Shown: positions 17,061 through 26,200, numbered from the stretch's first letter. The stretch is DNA of 64,000 bases from Microbaculum sp051390635 (GCF_051390635.1 NZ_JBPODT010000004.1:372001-436000), one strand, 5' to 3'. The notes: a model not told the origin generated them from the sequence alone. Made by a program: numbers and translations.

Positions 17061-18635
17061 TCAGCCCTCCCCATCCTCGATCCGCCGCCTCAGCGACTCG
17101 ATATCGCGGGCAAGCGACTGGTCGCGACCGATCAGGCCTTCGATCTTGCGTACCGCGTGCAGGACCGTGGTGTGGTCCCTGTTGCCGAAGCGACGGCCGA
17201 TTTCCGGCAAAGACCGCGGCGTCAGAACCTTGGCGAGATACATGGCGATCTGCCGCGGCACGACGATGGCCCGCGTACGCCGGCTGGATACCAGATCGGA
17301 GCGGCTGACCTGATAGTGGACGGCGACGACCCGCTGGATGTCCTCGATGCGGATCTGCGGCCGCTCCTGGGCGGCGACGAGATCGCGGATCGCCCGTTCG
17401 GCGAGCTCGACCGTGATCGGCAACCCGGCAAAGCAGCTATAGGCGGCCAGCCGGTTGAGCGCCCCTTCGAGCTCGCGGCCGTTCGAGGCGACGTTGCGCG
17501 CCACGAAATCGAGAACGTCGGCGGGCAACTCGATCTTCTGGCCGCGCTCGGCCAGCGTGGTGACGCGGGCCTCGAGAATCTGGCGTCGCAACGGCAGCTC
17601 CTGGTTGCCGATGCCGGCAACCAGCCCGCCGCCGAGGCGCGAGCGCGTCCGATCGTCGAAACCGTCGAGCTCGGAAGGCGGCCGGTCGGCGACGATGACG
17701 ACCTGGCGGCAACCCTCGATCAGCGCGTTCATGGTGTGGCCGAACTCGCGATGGGTCGCCTTGCCCTGAAGGAACTGCAGATCGTCGATCAGCAGCAAGT
17801 CGATCGAACGCAGCTTTTCCTTGAAGCCGATGGCCGAATCCGAGCGCAGCGCCGTGACGAAGCGGAACACGAACTGGTCGGCGGACATATAGAGGATACG
17901 GCGACCGGGATTGGCTTCCGCGGCTTTCCAGGCGATGGCATGGAGCAGATGCGTCTTGCCGCGACCGACACCGCCGTGAATGAACAGCGGGTTGAACATC
18001 GACCCTTCGGCGCCGGACGTCGCGACGGCCAGCGCCGTGTCATGGGCGATCTTGTTGGAGACGCCGACAGCGAATGAACCGAACTGGAAGCGCGGATCGA
18101 GCGGGGCGCTTTCCAGCGCGCTCTCTCCGGCGGCCGAAACCGCACCGAGCCGGGCTCTCGCGGCCTCGACGGGGCGCTCCTCCTTGGGCCGGCGAACCAG
18201 CGCGGGCATCGCCGGCTTCTCGCCGGGCTGAACCGTCTCCACACCACGCACCCGGATGTCGATGCGCTCGATGCCACCGTTCTCCGCGCGCCACAGCGCA
18301 AGAAGACGGTTGCCGTAATTGGTTCGGATCCACATGCGCAGGAAAGGGGTGGGGACCGTCAGCACCACGGTCATGCCGGACAGCTCGACGAACGCTAGGC
18401 CCCGGAACCAGCTCCGGTAGATGTCTTCGCCGAACTCGGCGCGTAAACGCTGGACAATGCGCCCCCAGGATTCACCATGATCGCCGCTGCCCTTGCCCAC
18501 AGTCCGCCCCTCGTTGCCGTTGATGGTTCCGTCCGCCGCCTCGAGAGCGGCGCTGCCGACATGCGCTGCCGGATGGTCGAATTCTTCGACCTCCTGACGG
18601 CGCGCTGAGGCGCCACGTCCTCGCAAGTCCATCAT
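17061..18635 (-). CDS. dnaA: Chromosomal replication initiator DnaA
   Basis: A 524-residue AAA+ protein that binds DnaA boxes and melts oriC. Domain I is at about residues 55-130 (ESWGRIVQRLRAEFGEDIY), with an unusually long 50-residue N-terminal extension. The AAA+ domain has Walker A GGVGRGKTH (221-229; arginine where most bacteria have leucine) and Walker B LLLIDD (280-285). The C-terminal helix-turn-helix carries the DNA-reading signature RRFGNRDHTTVLHA. The start is the first of two ATG codons (18635/18632) preceded by GGAGAAAGGAAGG. It lies 59 bp downstream of a rhodanese gene on the same strand, so the promoter is either in that short gap or further upstream. Confidence 0.96.
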   Translation of the reverse strand: MMDLRGRGASARRQEVEEFDHPAAHVGSAALEAADGTINGNEGRTVGKGSGDHGESWGRIVQRLRAEFGEDIYRSWFRGLAFVELSGMTVVLTVPTPFLRMWIRTNYGNRLLALWRAENGGIERIDIRVRGVETVQPGEKPAMPALVRRPKEERPVEAARARLGAVSAAGESALESAPLDPRFQFGSFAVGVSNKIAHDTALAVATSGAEGSMFNPLFIHGGVGRGKTHLLHAIAWKAAEANPGRRILYMSADQFVFRFVTALRSDSAIGFKEKLRSIDLLLIDDLQFLQGKATHREFGHTMNALIEGCRQVVIVADRPPSELDGFDDRTRSRLGGGLVAGIGNQELPLRRQILEARVTTLAERGQKIELPADVLDFVARNVASNGRELEGALNRLAAYSCFAGLPITVELAERAIRDLVAAQERPQIRIEDIQRVVAVHYQVSRSDLVSSRRTRAIVVPRQIAMYLAKVLTPRSLPEIGRRFGNRDHTTVLHAVRKIEGLIGRDQSLARDIESLRRRIEDGEG

Positions 18636-18694
18636 CCTTCCTTTCTCCAGCCACACCCCAGTAATCGGGACTCTGTTATCCAAACGCCGGGCGC

Positions 18695-19132
18695 TCAGGA
18701 TTGAACCCAAGGCAAACCCGAAGCCTTCCAGCCTTCTAACGCCCCGCGGTGCCGAGTGCCGTCGAGACGCCCCTCGAATCCATCCACCACATTGAAGCAG
18801 TTGCGGTAGCCGGCGGCCGTCATCGCCGCCGCCGCCGCCCCGCTGCGACCGCCGGACCGGCACAGGAAATACAGTGCCGTGTCCTCCCCAACTCCGCGCC
18901 CGCCGAGCGCACCGCGAAGCTGGGTTACAAATTCCGTGTTCCTCAACATGCCGGGGTAGCGCTGCCACTCGAGCAGGAGCGCTTCCTTCCCGATCGACGA
19001 AAGATCGGGGACACCGACAAACATCCACTCCGCCTGACTGCGGACGTCGATGAGAAATGCATCATGATCCTCGGCAAGCCTGCGCCAGACTTCGCTGGCT
19101 GGCACATCCGCCTGGTAACCGCCAACCGACAT
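18695..19132 (-). CDS. Rhodanese-like domain protein
   Basis: A 145-residue single-domain rhodanese, the fold that carries sulfane sulfur on an active-site cysteine. The catalytic loop CRSGGRS (91-97) with Cys91 and the FLIDVRSQAEW (27-37) segment are intact. It has an extra insertion around residues 55-85 compared with minimal rhodaneses. The ATG at 19132 is preferred; an ATG at 19150 would add six residues. Its stop is 59 bp from the dnaA start on the same strand, so it may share transcription with dnaA, an uncommon neighbour for an initiator gene. Sulfur donor or sulfur-sensing role cannot be decided. Confidence 0.85.
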   Translation of the reverse strand: MSVGGYQADVPASEVWRRLAEDHDAFLIDVRSQAEWMFVGVPDLSSIGKEALLLEWQRYPGMLRNTEFVTQLRGALGGRGVGEDTALYFLCRSGGRSGAAAAAMTAAGYRNCFNVVDGFEGRLDGTRHRGALEGWKASGLPWVQS

Positions 19133-19668
19133 CCACACACAGCCTCGCAACGCACCGGAAGGGCAATCACGCCCCCGGCCTCAAACCACATTACCGATTT
19201 CAAGCAACACCCGTTCGGCGGACCGCCGATTGGGCCAATGTCAGGCTAAGAACACGCCTGCCCTGCCCACACATAAGCTAGGCACAAATACTATCTCAAC
19301 CGAAAGTATAGACACGACAAAAGCTCTCCGCCGCTTGTTTTCCAAGCACTTAATTCTTGCCAATGAGGTTGAGTACTCTACGGCCGCCCCGATGACTTTG
19401 GACTTTACACAGAGGGCCCGATAAGGGCAACCGCCGCGGCGTCAAAAATCTGCGGCAAAGACGACGCATTCCCGCATGGCGCGCCGCCCCGCCGAGACCA
19501 ACCAACTGACGAGTCAGCGAAAACCGGATCGCCGTTACTGTGCGGCCACGGCCGGAATTTTTACCATCGCGCCCATGCCCGACCATCGTTCCGCCACCCC
19601 AGCCTCAGCGGGAATCCGGCCCTGCCAACCGTCGTGTCGACAAGCCCTTGAAATATCAACGGAACGAC

Positions 19669-19677
19669 TGTGCAAAA
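19669..19677 (-). promoter_or_regulatory. DnaA box (TTTTGCACA)
   Basis: An exact match to the TTWTNCACA consensus, upstream of the rhodanese and dnaA. It could serve DnaA autoregulation or be part of an origin. A single 9-mer can occur by chance, though less often in GC-rich DNA. Confidence 0.4.
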
Positions 19678-19802
19678 CGACAATGCCCGTCCGGCCACAA
19701 TGCGCACGTCGTGCGTTTTGGCATAAGGCCTTGAAATAGCGGTCATCCTTCGCGCCAACAGCGGTTCCGGACGCCATATCACCCCGCGACAGCCGCATCG
19801 AG

Positions 19803-19833
19803 ACAAAGAAAAGGCCCGGCAATCCGCCGGGCC
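19803..19833 (-). terminator. Rho-independent terminator of rpsT
   Basis: GGCCCGGC (19813-19820) and GCCGGGCC (19826-19833) form a perfect 8-bp stem with a 5-base loop, followed on the minus strand by TTTTCTTTGT (19812 down to 19803). It begins 38 bp after the rpsT stop. Confidence 0.85.
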
Positions 19834-19870
19834 CCTCGATCCCAGTGACCGCTGTGTCAGCGAAGGCCGA

Positions 19871-20137
19871 TCAGGCCGGCAACGCCTTCACGCGGGCAGA
19901 AAGCCGCGACACCTTGCGGGACGCGGTATTGGCATGCAGCACGCCCTTCTGGGCAGCGCGCATCAACTCCGGCTCGGCGGCGCGGAGCGCCTCGGTCGCC
20001 TTGGTGCGGTCGCCGGCGGCGATTGCCGCTTCGACCTGCTTCACGAACGTGCGCACGCGGCTCTTGCGCGTCTTGTTGATGGCCGTCCGTCGCGCGATCT
20101 TGCGCGCCGCCTTCTTGGCCGACGGGGTATTCGCCAT
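19871..20137 (-). CDS. rpsT: 30S ribosomal protein S20
   Basis: An 88-residue basic protein of the small subunit that binds the 5' domain of 16S rRNA. The opening ANTPSAKKAARKIARRTAIN and the HANTASRKVSRLSARV segment near the end are the family hallmarks. The ATG at 20137 is chosen because longer readings to 20200 add an unrelated Arg-rich stretch. It sits between echA and the gene-free interval ahead of dnaA, the usual position in Hyphomicrobiales, and ends in a strong terminator. Confidence 0.97.
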   Translation of the reverse strand: MANTPSAKKAARKIARRTAINKTRKSRVRTFVKQVEAAIAAGDRTKATEALRAAEPELMRAAQKGVLHANTASRKVSRLSARVKALPA

Positions 20138-20272
20138 AAAACATCTCCGAAACTGGCCGGCTCGGGGTCTATTCCCGGCACGCCGCGCCAAAAACACCAA
20201 AGGCGGCAGGCACGCAATCCCACCGCACGTCGGCGGGTGTATAAACGGTTCCCCTTCGCCTCGTCAACCGAC

Positions 20273-21046
20273 TCAGCGGTTGCGGAAGTTCGGGCTGCGT
20301 TTGTCGATGAAGGCCTGCATGCCCTCGCTCTGGTCCTCAGTGGCAAAGAGCGAATGGAATACCCGTCGCTCGAAGCGGACACCTTCCGACAGCGTGGTCT
20401 CGTAGGCGCGGTCGACCGACTCCTTGATCATCATCACGGCGGGAAGCGACATGTCGGCGATCTTGGCGGCCACGTCCATTGCCGTGTCGACCAACTCGTC
20501 GGCCGGAACGATGCGACTCACCAGCCCCGAACGCTCCGCCTCGGCGGCATCCATCATCCGGCCGGTCAGGCACATGTCCATCGCCTTCGACTTGCCGACG
20601 AAGCGGGTCAGCCGCTGCGTGCCGCCGGCACCGGGCATGACACCCAGGTTGATCTCGGGCTGGCCGAACTTGGCGGTATCGGCGGCAATGATGAAGTCGC
20701 ACATCATGGCGAGCTCGCAGCCGCCGCCGAGAGCGTAGCCGGCGACCGCCGCGATGATCGGCTTGCGGTTGCGCGAGACGCGCTCCCAGGGGGTGATCAG
20801 GTCGGTCAGGTAGGCGGTGACCGAATTGAATGGCTGCATCTCCTTGATGTCGGCGCCGGCGGCGAAGGCCTTCTCGCTGCCGGTCAGGACGATGCATCCG
20901 ATAGCCTCGTCGGCCTCGAAGCTATCGAGCGCGGCGTTCAGATCGGCGAACAGGCCGGAGCTCAATGCGTTGAGGGCCTTGGGCCGATTGAGCGTTATCA
21001 GTGCGACGCGGCCGCGTGTTTCGACCAGGATGTTCTCGTAGGCCAT
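20273..21046 (-). CDS. echA: Enoyl-CoA hydratase
   Basis: A 257-residue crotonase-fold enzyme that hydrates trans-2-enoyl-CoA in beta-oxidation. The oxyanion-hole segment AFAAGADIKEM (about residues 60-70) and the two catalytic glutamates in GGGCELAMMCDF (about 107-118) and NLGVMPGAGGTQRL (about 131-144) are present. The sequence from YENILVETRGRVALITLNRPKALNAL onward matches short-chain enoyl-CoA hydratases closely. The gene is 135 bp upstream of rpsT on the same strand and 96 bp downstream of mutM. Confidence 0.9.
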   Translation of the reverse strand: MAYENILVETRGRVALITLNRPKALNALSSGLFADLNAALDSFEADEAIGCIVLTGSEKAFAAGADIKEMQPFNSVTAYLTDLITPWERVSRNRKPIIAAVAGYALGGGCELAMMCDFIIAADTAKFGQPEINLGVMPGAGGTQRLTRFVGKSKAMDMCLTGRMMDAAEAERSGLVSRIVPADELVDTAMDVAAKIADMSLPAVMMIKESVDRAYETTLSEGVRFERRVFHSLFATEDQSEGMQAFIDKRSPNFRNR

Positions 21047-21142
21047 GTTACTCCCCGGGTGGCGTTGCGTTTGGGCGATAGCGCTACAGTAGCGTCAGCC
21101 CGCCTGCAACCCGGCCGCTGGTCGCAGGCGAGGATCGCACGC

Positions 21143-22030
21143 TCAGCGCTGGCAGCGGGGACAGTAGAAGGTCGAGCGGCCCGACTGGACGATGCGCCTG
21201 ACGCTGCCGGCGCAGGCCGGCGTCACGCAGGGCTCGCCCTCGCGGTCATAGACGCGGAAGGTGTGCTGGAAATAGCCGAGCGAACCATCGGTATGGACAT
21301 AGTCGCGCAGGCTCGAGCCCCCGGCCGCGATCGCTTCGGCGATGACATCGCGGATCGCCGCAACCAGCCGTTCGGCACGGGGCCCGGGTTTCTTCCTGGG
21401 TCGTGCCGAAGACAGGACGCCGGCGGCGCGGGTCGGCGACAGGCCGGAGCGATGCAGCGCCTCGCACACATATATATTGCCGAGGCCGGCGATGATGCGC
21501 TGGTCCAGCAACGCCGCCTTGAGCGGCGTCACCTTGCCGCGGAAGGCGGTCTCGAGATAGGCCGCATCCAGAGTGTTGCCGACCGGCTCGACGCCGAGCT
21601 TCCTGAACAGGGCGTGTTCCGCCAGTTCGGCCCGCGGGATCAGCGACATGAAGCCGAAGCGGCGTGGGTCGTTGTAGGTGATCCGCGCACCGCTCGACAT
21701 GTGGAAGACGACATGGTCGTGCGCGGCCGCCTTGGAGCGGGCATGGTGGAAGGTGCCGGGCGTCGCCTCGTCTCCGTCCGCCTCGATGCGGAACGAGCCG
21801 GACATGCCGAGATGCATGACCAGCACCTCGCCGTCATCGAGGTCGGCGAGCAGGTACTTCGCCCGCCGGCCCAGGCCGACGACCGTCCGGCCCCTGAGGC
21901 GCGCGTCAAACGACACAGGAAAGGGAAAGCGCAAGTCCGGGCGGCGCACCTCTATGTCGTCGATGCGCGCGGCGCTCATCGCCGGCTCCAAGCCGCGGCG
22001 CACTGTCTCGACCTCGGGCAGTTCGGGCAT
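21143..22030 (-). CDS. mutM: Formamidopyrimidine-DNA glycosylase
   Basis: A 295-residue base-excision repair glycosylase that removes 8-oxoguanine and formamidopyrimidines and cuts the strand. The catalytic N-terminus PELPEVETVRRGL (Pro2 and Glu3) is intact. The helix-two-turn-helix (about residues 150-215) is present and carries an insertion, ARPRKKPGPRAERL (about 200-213), common in alphaproteobacteria. The C-terminal zinc finger is complete, C..C..(16-18)..CPRC. It is divergent from ubiE with 71 bp between, which must hold both promoters. Confidence 0.97.
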   Translation of the reverse strand: MPELPEVETVRRGLEPAMSAARIDDIEVRRPDLRFPFPVSFDARLRGRTVVGLGRRAKYLLADLDDGEVLVMHLGMSGSFRIEADGDEATPGTFHHARSKAAAHDHVVFHMSSGARITYNDPRRFGFMSLIPRAELAEHALFRKLGVEPVGNTLDAAYLETAFRGKVTPLKAALLDQRIIAGLGNIYVCEALHRSGLSPTRAAGVLSSARPRKKPGPRAERLVAAIRDVIAEAIAAGGSSLRDYVHTDGSLGYFQHTFRVYDREGEPCVTPACAGSVRRIVQSGRSTFYCPRCQR

Positions 22031-22101
22031 GGTCTTCTGTTCGCTGGATTTTCAGTAACCGATCAGGGTCGCGACGATAGCGTGCGGCAAGGGCTTGCGC
22101 T

Positions 22102-22890
22102 ATGGTCCGCGCCATGATCAGGCGAGGCACAGACGCGAGCATGGCCCGCGACACGCATTTCGGGTTCGAATCCGTCCGCGAGGACGAGAAGCAGGGCAAG
22201 GTCGACGCGGTGTTCGACCGGGTCGCCCGGCGCTATGACCTGATGAACGACATGATGTCCGGGGGGCTGCACAGGCTCTGGAAGGACGCGATGATCGCCT
22301 GGCTCAATCCGCCCCGGGGCGGCGCCGGCTGGTCGGTGCTCGACGTCGCCGGCGGCACCGGGGACATCGCCTTCCGCATCGCCGAGGCGGCGCCGGCCGC
22401 CGAAATCACCGTTCTCGACATCAATCCGAACATGCTGGACGTGGGCGCGGCGCGGGCGGAAAAGCGCGGGCTTGCCGATCGCCTTACGTTCGTGGAAGGA
22501 AACGCCGAGGCCACGGAACTGCCCGGGTCGAGCTTCGATGCCTATACGATCGCCTTCGGCATCCGCAACGTCACGCATATCGACCTGGCGCTCAAGGAAG
22601 CCTACCGGGTGCTGAAGCCCGGCGGGCGGTTCCTGTGCCTCGAGTTCAGCCAGGTCGAGATGCCCATGCTCGACAGGATCTACGACCTGTATTCGTTCAA
22701 TGCGATTCCCGCCATGGGCAGGATCGTGGCGGGCGACGCGGACTCCTATCGCTATCTGGTCGAGTCGATCCGCCGCTTCCCCGATCGCGAAACCTTCGCA
22801 GATATGATCCGCGAGGCCGGTTTCGATCGGGTGCAGTGGCGGGCGCTCTCGGGCGGCATCGCCGTGCTGCATTCCGGCTGGCGGATCTAG
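22102..22890 (+). CDS. ubiE: Ubiquinone biosynthesis C-methyltransferase
   Basis: A 262-residue SAM-dependent methyltransferase that methylates the ring of demethoxyubiquinol intermediates. The family patterns YDLMNDMMSGGLHRLWK (about residues 44-60), the SAM-binding LDVAGGTGDIAFRI (about 80-93) and RVLKPGGRFLCLEFSQ (about 170-185) are present. The ATG at 22102 has AAGGG upstream; ATG codons at 22114 and 22141 are possible, and the last would give the most compact N-terminus (ARDTHFGFE). ubiB follows after 12 bp, so the two form a ubiquinone operon. Confidence 0.95.
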   Translation: MVRAMIRRGTDASMARDTHFGFESVREDEKQGKVDAVFDRVARRYDLMNDMMSGGLHRLWKDAMIAWLNPPRGGAGWSVLDVAGGTGDIAFRIAEAAPAAEITVLDINPNMLDVGAARAEKRGLADRLTFVEGNAEATELPGSSFDAYTIAFGIRNVTHIDLALKEAYRVLKPGGRFLCLEFSQVEMPMLDRIYDLYSFNAIPAMGRIVAGDADSYRYLVESIRRFPDRETFADMIREAGFDRVQWRALSGGIAVLHSGWRI

Positions 22891-22902
22891 AGGTCGCGTC
22901 CG

Positions 22903-24471
22903 GTGTTTTCCGCAATCGTGCATCTGAGCCGGCTCGCCCGGGCGGGATGGGCGCTGACCCGCGAGGGCGCCTTCGCGCTGGTCGATCCGACCGATCTGCC
23001 CGCCGGACCGGCAATGGCGATTCGCCTCGGACGCGCCATCGGGGCGATCGTCGGGCGGCGCAATCCGCAGGACGCCCGCCTTGCCGCCGCCTTTTCGCGC
23101 CTGGGACCGAGCTGGATCAAACTCGGCCAGTTCCTGGCGACCCGGCGCGACCTGGTCGGCGATGCTATCGCCGGCGACCTGTCGCAGCTCCAGGACCGTC
23201 TGCCGCCCTTCCCGGATGCGGTTGCCCGCGGCGCGATCGAAGCGGCGCTCGGCCGTCCGGTCGAAGACGCCTTCGACGAGCTCGGCCCGCCCGTCGCGGC
23301 GGCGTCCATCGCCCAGGTGCACAAGGCACAGGCCGACGGCGGCAGTCTCGCGGTCAAGGTGCTGCGGCCCGGCATCGAAAGGCGATTCCGCCGCGATCTC
23401 GATACCTTCTTCTTCGCCGCGCACACCATCGAGCGCATCGACCCCGAAGCCCGGCGGCTGCGTCCTGTCGATACGGTCGAGATCCTCGCCCGCTCGGTGG
23501 CGATAGAGATGGACCTCAGGATGGAGGCCGCCGCGATCTCGGAGATCGCGGAGAACACCGCCGAGGATCCGGGATTCCGCGTGCCGAAGGTCGACTGGAG
23601 CCGCAGCGCCAAACGGGTGATGACGCTCGAATGGATCGACGGCATCCCGATCGCCGACCGCGATGCGCTGGAGGAGGCCGGCCACGACCTGAAACGCCTC
23701 GGTGCGCTGGTCATGCAGTCGTTCCTGCGCCATGCCCTGCGCGACGGCTTCTTCCACGCCGACATGCATCCGGGGAACCTGTTCATCGACGACGACGGCA
23801 ATCTGGTCGCCGTCGACTTCGGCATCATGGGCCGGCTCGGGCCGAAGGAACGGCGCTTCCTGGCCGAGATCCTCTGGGGCTTCATCCGCCGCGACTATCA
23901 CCGGACGGCTGAAGTGCACTTCGAGGCGGGCTACGTGCCGGACATTCATTCCGTCGACGACTTCGCCCAGGCGCTGCGGGCGATCGGCGAACCGCTGCGC
24001 GACCGCACCGCCTCCGAGATCTCGATGGCGCGGCTGCTGACGCAGCTGTTCGAGGTGACCGAGCTGTTCGACATGAAGACACGACCGGAGCTGCTTCTGC
24101 TGCAGAAGACGATGGTCGTTGTCGAGGGTGTGGCCCGCCATCTCGATCCCGAACTCGACATGTGGACGACCTCGGAGCCCGTGGTCGGCGAATGGATCCG
24201 GAAGAACCTGGGGCCGGAGGGCGCGCTGCATTCGGCTGCGCAGGGGGCCGGCAACCTCGGTCGCCTTTTGCTGACCGCGCCGGAACTGCTGGTTCGCGGC
24301 GAGCGGATCGCCGCCGGTCTCGCGACGATGGCGCGCGACGGCTTCCATCTCGACCGGGTTAGCGTCGAGGCGATCGCGGCGGAGGAAGCACGGCGTACCC
24401 GCTCCGGACGGGTCGCGCTCTGGATCGCGGCCCTGTCGTTGGCGACGATCGCCGCCGCATTGTGGTGGTGA
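22903..24471 (+). CDS. ubiB: Ubiquinone biosynthesis ATPase/kinase-like protein
   Basis: A 522-residue membrane-associated atypical kinase (ADCK/UbiB family) needed for ubiquinone assembly. The family-specific KxGQ motif is in WIKLGQFLATRRD (about residues 70-82), the ATP-binding AAASIAQVH at about 131-139, and the catalytic DMHPGNLF and VDFGIMGRL at about 287-294 and 305-313. Two hydrophobic segments close the protein (about 500-520), the usual UbiB membrane anchor. The start is a GTG at 22903, 12 bp after ubiE. UbiB is probably a chaperone-like ATPase rather than a protein kinase. Confidence 0.95.
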   Translation: MFSAIVHLSRLARAGWALTREGAFALVDPTDLPAGPAMAIRLGRAIGAIVGRRNPQDARLAAAFSRLGPSWIKLGQFLATRRDLVGDAIAGDLSQLQDRLPPFPDAVARGAIEAALGRPVEDAFDELGPPVAAASIAQVHKAQADGGSLAVKVLRPGIERRFRRDLDTFFFAAHTIERIDPEARRLRPVDTVEILARSVAIEMDLRMEAAAISEIAENTAEDPGFRVPKVDWSRSAKRVMTLEWIDGIPIADRDALEEAGHDLKRLGALVMQSFLRHALRDGFFHADMHPGNLFIDDDGNLVAVDFGIMGRLGPKERRFLAEILWGFIRRDYHRTAEVHFEAGYVPDIHSVDDFAQALRAIGEPLRDRTASEISMARLLTQLFEVTELFDMKTRPELLLLQKTMVVVEGVARHLDPELDMWTTSEPVVGEWIRKNLGPEGALHSAAQGAGNLGRLLLTAPELLVRGERIAAGLATMARDGFHLDRVSVEAIAAEEARRTRSGRVALWIAALSLATIAAALWW

Positions 24472-24541
24472 CACCGACATGGAAGGTTAGGCGCCCGGCC
24501 GGTAGACTGTACCCGACGGGCCGAAACGCAACGGGAAGCGG

Positions 24542-25744
24542 ATGAAACGCATCCTTCTCATCGTCGGCGGCGGCATCGCCGCCTACAAGTGCCTCGAACT
24601 CGTGCGCCGGGCGCGCGACAAGGGCTTCGCCGTGCGCTGCGTGATGACGGACGCCGCGCAACAGTTCGTGACGCCATTGTCGTTTGCCAGCCTGTCCGCC
24701 GACACCGTCTATACCGACCTGTTCTCCCTCAACGAGGAATCGGAAATCGGCCATATCCGCCTGTCGCGCGAGGCCGATCTCGTCGTGGTGGCACCCGCGA
24801 CCGCCGACCTGCTGGCGAAGCTCGCCAACGGCATCACCGACAACCTCGCCGGCGCGGTGTTGCTCGCCACCGACAAGCCGGTGCTCGTCGCGCCCGCCAT
24901 GAACCCGCGCATGTGGTCGCATCCGGCGACCCGGCGCAATGTCGAGCGGCTCAAGGACGACGGCCTTCGTTTCGTCGGACCGAACCGTGGCGAGATGGCG
25001 GAATCGGGAGAAGCGGGCGAAGGCCGCATGGCGGAGCCCGCGGAGATCCTGGCGGCGATCGAAGCCATCCTGACCGCCGACACGCCGCTCGCGGGCAAAC
25101 GGGTGATCGTCACGTCCGGGCCAACCCACGAGCCGATCGACCCGGTGCGCTACCTCGCCAATCGCTCCTCGGGGAAACAAGGACACGCGATCGCCGCGGC
25201 TGCGGCCGCCGCCGGAGCGCAGGTGACGCTCGTCAGCGGTCCGGTATCGATCCCCGATCCGCAAGGCGTGACCACGATCCATGTGGAAACGGCCCGCGAG
25301 ATGCTGGCCGCCGTCGAGGAGACGCTGCCGGCCGACGTCGCCGTCTGCGCCGCCGCGGTCGCCGACTGGCGGCCGGACAGCGAAGGCGCCCAGAAAATGA
25401 AGAAGGAAGGCGAAAGGAAAGCCCCTGAACTCGCTCTCGTCGAAAATCCGGACATCCTGCGGACGCTCGCGCAGCACCATACGCTGCGGCCGACGCTGGT
25501 GGTGGGGTTCGCGGCGGAGACCGAGACGGTGGTCGACCACGCCAGGGCGAAGCTCCAGCGCAAGGGCTGCGACCTGATCGTCGCCAACGACGTCTCGCAC
25601 GCCACCGGCATCATGGGGGGCGACCGCAACACCGTACATCTGGTCTCGCCGGCCGACGTGGAGAGCTGGGAAGACATGCCGAAAACCGAAGTCGCCGCGC
25701 GGCTTGTCGCGCGCATCGCCGAGATCCTGAAGGCGCACCGCTAG
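24542..25744 (+). CDS. coaBC: Bifunctional phosphopantothenoylcysteine decarboxylase/synthetase
   Basis: A 400-residue two-domain enzyme of CoA synthesis. The CoaC flavoprotein domain (1-180) has the catalytic His71 in GHIRLSREADL and the PAMNPRMW motif (118-125). The CoaB domain (about 187-400) joins cysteine to phosphopantothenate and has SGPTHEPIDPVR, NRSSGKQGHAIA and the NDVS and AAVADWRP motifs. The loop that carries the reducing cysteine in E. coli (CGDIGPGRM) reads SGEAGEGRM here, with Ser155 in its place. It precedes dut by 1 bp, so the two are coupled. Confidence 0.95.
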   Translation: MKRILLIVGGGIAAYKCLELVRRARDKGFAVRCVMTDAAQQFVTPLSFASLSADTVYTDLFSLNEESEIGHIRLSREADLVVVAPATADLLAKLANGITDNLAGAVLLATDKPVLVAPAMNPRMWSHPATRRNVERLKDDGLRFVGPNRGEMAESGEAGEGRMAEPAEILAAIEAILTADTPLAGKRVIVTSGPTHEPIDPVRYLANRSSGKQGHAIAAAAAAAGAQVTLVSGPVSIPDPQGVTTIHVETAREMLAAVEETLPADVAVCAAAVADWRPDSEGAQKMKKEGERKAPELALVENPDILRTLAQHHTLRPTLVVGFAAETETVVDHARAKLQRKGCDLIVANDVSHATGIMGGDRNTVHLVSPADVESWEDMPKTEVAARLVARIAEILKAHR

Positions 25745-25745
25745 A

Positions 25746-26192
25746 ATGACCGTCACAGTCCGTATCAAGCGCCTGGCGCACGGCACCGATCTGCCGCTAC
25801 CCGCGTACGAAACAGACGGCGCCGCCGGCCTCGACCTGCGCGCGGCGATCGCCGAACCGCTGAACCTGGTACCCGGCTGCCGCGCCCTGGTACCGACAGG
25901 GCTCGTCTTCGAACTGCCCGACGGCCACGAGGGGCAGGTCAGGCCGCGCTCGGGGCTTGCCGCCAGGAACGGCATCACCGTGCTCAACACACCCGGCACG
26001 ATCGACAGCGACTATCGCGGCGAAGTGAAGGTGATCCTGATCAATCTCGGCGCCGAGCCGTTCGCGATAGAGCCGGGCAGCCGCATCGCCCAGCTTGTCG
26101 TCGCGCCGGTGACCCGTGCAATGCTGGTGGAAGCCGATGCCTTGAGCGACAGTGCCCGCGGCGAAGGCGGCTTCGGCTCGACGGGACGCTGA
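25746..26192 (+). CDS. dut: dUTP diphosphatase
   Basis: A 148-residue trimeric dUTPase that keeps uracil out of DNA and supplies dUMP for thymidylate. All five motifs are present: DGAAGLDLRA (about 22-31), PRSGLA (about 64-69), NTPGTIDSDYRGE (about 80-92), RIAQLVVAPV (about 112-121) and the C-terminal arm GEGGFGSTGR. The ATG at 25746 lies 1 bp after the coaBC stop. Confidence 0.97.
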   Translation: MTVTVRIKRLAHGTDLPLPAYETDGAAGLDLRAAIAEPLNLVPGCRALVPTGLVFELPDGHEGQVRPRSGLAARNGITVLNTPGTIDSDYRGEVKVILINLGAEPFAIEPGSRIAQLVVAPVTRAMLVEADALSDSARGEGGFGSTGR

Positions 26193-26200
26193 TCCGGGCT

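Larger units (their letters stand above)
19133..19870. other. 738-bp gene-free interval between the rhodanese and rpsT
   Basis: No reading frame here resembles a known protein; the possible 60-90 residue frames are Arg/Ser/Pro-rich. The interval includes a relatively AT-rich patch (about 19262-19415), one exact DnaA-box match on the minus strand (19669-19677), one box with a single mismatch, CTTTACACA (19403-19411), and the rpsT terminator (19803-19833). It must contain the promoter for the rhodanese and possibly dnaA. Two boxes are few for an origin, so oriC is only a possibility. Confidence 0.5.

Noticed and set aside
19230..19739. Small open frames of 64-87 codons in the gene-free interval
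   Set aside because: No ribosome binding sites in place, Arg/Ser/Pro-rich composition, no similarity to known small proteins, and frames on both strands overlap.
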